Of a DNA stretch of 64,000 bases, positions 25,118-27,899 are shown piece by piece; within the stretch, counting starts at the first letter, position 1; the number at the start of each line of letters is the position of its first letter. The notes under the pieces were generated by a model. That model saw only the letters and a program-made list of their open reading frames with translations. It was not told where the DNA came from and did not search any database. The translations under genes were made by a program, and so were the position numbers. The DNA comes from Berghia stephanieae (taxonomy: Eukaryota; Mollusca; Gastropoda; Nudibranchia; Aeolidiidae), in contig CM067453.1 of NCBI GenBank assembly GCA_034508935.3, positions 32,976,143-33,040,142 of the forward strand, read 5' to 3'.

Positions 25118-27843
25118 AATAACATCTATCTCTAATTTTACAATGGTTGACAGATCTAGCAGCCTCAGCCATTCTTATTTCTATCCCACTCACACAATGA
25201 TAATACCCATGACAACAACACTGTCATGCAGGCGTGCCTACCCTCAATTTCAAATTTCAGATGATGAGGATGATGATTATGACGATGATGGTGATGATGA
25301 TTGTGGTGGAGTGAAGTTGATGTTAAATGTGATGACAGTGGTGGTGATGGTGATAGCTGTTGTTTGGTGGAGTGAGTATTTTTCTTCTGACTAGATTAAG
25401 TGTGCTACAGACCAGTGATCTATCAGGTGTGTACATTTGTAAAAATTCAGTGACACACCAAATAGTCGACACAATGTCATATGGAAGACTTACAACCTTA
25501 ACCATTGAGTTCGTTAAGATTTCTTATTTAACAGTGGCTGAGATAAAGATTTTTTACATGTTATTGTGACATTTGGATGTATTGGAACGATGGGCTGGAC
25601 TGATAAAATTGTTCACATAATATTGTGAAATTTGGGTGTGCCTGGCGTAGACTGGGTAAAAAACACGTTTTTATTTTGCTCAGTGCAAATTCAGACATAT
25701 CAAAACAACCAATGCCCAAACATTTTAAACCTTAATCTTGCTTAAGAGACATGGTGGGCTGGGCTGATAAAATGCTTTACATAATATTGATACTTGGGCG
25801 CACCTGTGTACACTGGGGAAAAAAACATGTTTTTTAAAAATATTTTGCCATGTTCAATTCAAATACAGATAAATCAAAACAACCAATGCCCAAACATTTA
25901 AACCTTAATCTTAAAGTTCGTATTTTAAAATTGTGGTCAAAATGAACATGAAAGTGCTGATGAAATAATAAAAGCTGCACCTTTAGAAAGGCCCATTGAC
26001 ATTATCCATTAATCTACTCATCACACAAAACCCCCCGTTTGAATTGCGTTTTGATTTTGATTTTCTTCTATCCTCACCAGTTCTAATCTACTGCTGTGAC
26101 TGTCTTTTGATAAGTGAAAGGCAAAGTAGATATAATTGGATGAATTAAGGAAGGAATTGTGGCAAAAAAAGCAACAATAATATACTTCCTATAAAGGGTT
26201 GATAAACACACACACAAGATGTGGGGAATGAATTGCTCCATGCTTCATGTATTCCCCCATCAGGGCAAATTGAGCCAATTTTCATGTCATTTCTTACAGG
26301 TTAGCTGTTAGGTTTCCTTTTGATTACTAGGACTCAGCCAGACACTCATATACATCTGAGTCGAGTAGGAAATTGCATGTAAAGCAGCTTATCAAAGGAC
26401 ATAATGTCGGGCCATAGATTTGCGGTCAATGTAACCCTTTCCATCACTAACCAACATTCGCCGACGACACAGGGACATATTATATATTCAGCTGACACAA
26501 TTGATATGAGACATGTAACAGTCGCACAATCTTGTTTGTTAACAAGCAAATGTCAAGCACATCTGCCCAGATTGAAATGTTTAGCACGACTAACCCAAAC
26601 ACACAATGAAATGAATTGCAGTCTTACCTAAGTAATTATGAGATAATGATTAAAACCTTTTTTATATTTTGATATAAAAAACGTGCAAAGACTTGAGCTT
26701 GCACGACAGTGCAACGTCATATCATATGTTGTAGTGGTGGTAGGGACATTTTACGGATAAAACCTCACATTTCAGGAACAATATGTTGCGCAATAGTAAT
26801 GTCTTAAAAGACAGTCAAACATCTGATATCAAGAGAATAATATGGTTACATTGGAGCTAAAGGTTATTATAAGTATGCGTAATTACTTATCTGCTTGCAA
26901 CAAAAGGATTATCCTCACTCACTGTTTTAATAATATTACATTACATGGATAACTTATCAAGATAACACGACCACTGATGAGAATGACTGATCACAAAAGA
27001 ATATTTTTCTTCAACCATTGTGAGAGAGAATAGCTAACCAATTTCCAAATTATATGGTTTGTTGATGGCTGATGATCTGGTGGTGCGGGTGGTTGTAGTA
27101 GTGGTGGTAGGGGTGATGGTGTGGCGGTGGTGAAGGTTGTGTGTGGTAGGGAAGATGATGTGGTGATTGTAGTTGTAGTAATGGTGGTAGGGAAGATGAT
27201 GTGGTAGTCGTAGTTGTAGTAGTGGTGGTGGTGGTAGGGATGGTGAGTTGTAATAGTGTTGTGGTAGGGATGAGTTGTTGTAGTGATAGTAGGAATGATG
27301 ATGTGGTAGTAGTTGTAGTAGGGATGATGATGTGGTGGTGGTATTTTTAGTAGTTGTGGTAGGGATGATGATATGCTGGTAGCTGCTGTAGTGGTGGTGG
27401 TAGGGATGATGAGGTGGAAGTTGTTGTAGTATTGATAGTAGGGATGATAATGTGGTGATGGTTGTTGTAGTGGTGGTATGGATGATAATGCGGCGCAAGT
27501 ATAATGGTCGATTTTTTTAAATTTCTGGGACAAAAAGTAAACGTCTGTATTTTCCGAGACAGCCATTTTTATTTTACAAATTTCCGGGACAAATCCGGAA
27601 ATTTCGGGACGGTAGGCATGCCTACGTCATGACCAAAAAAGCAGCATGTTTGGACTATTATATAATATAATTGTAGATTTATAGCCTTTTCTCATTAAAA
27701 TAGCATAATACTGGGACATTCAAGATACAATCCATACACATCACATAAACAGTCCAATTTTTAAAGATAATATATTTCTCCGGATTGCTAATGGACAGTC
27801 TCACTTTATCGTGACAATTGGCGGCTATGCAACAACAACAACA

Positions 27844-27899
<56 letters not shown>

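Noticed and set aside
26991-27566. His/Pro/Thr-rich frames of 154 and 191 residues
   Set aside because: They derive from a degenerate GGT/GAT tandem array. Two overlapping frames are equally open and no splice-consistent neighbours or conserved motif exist.
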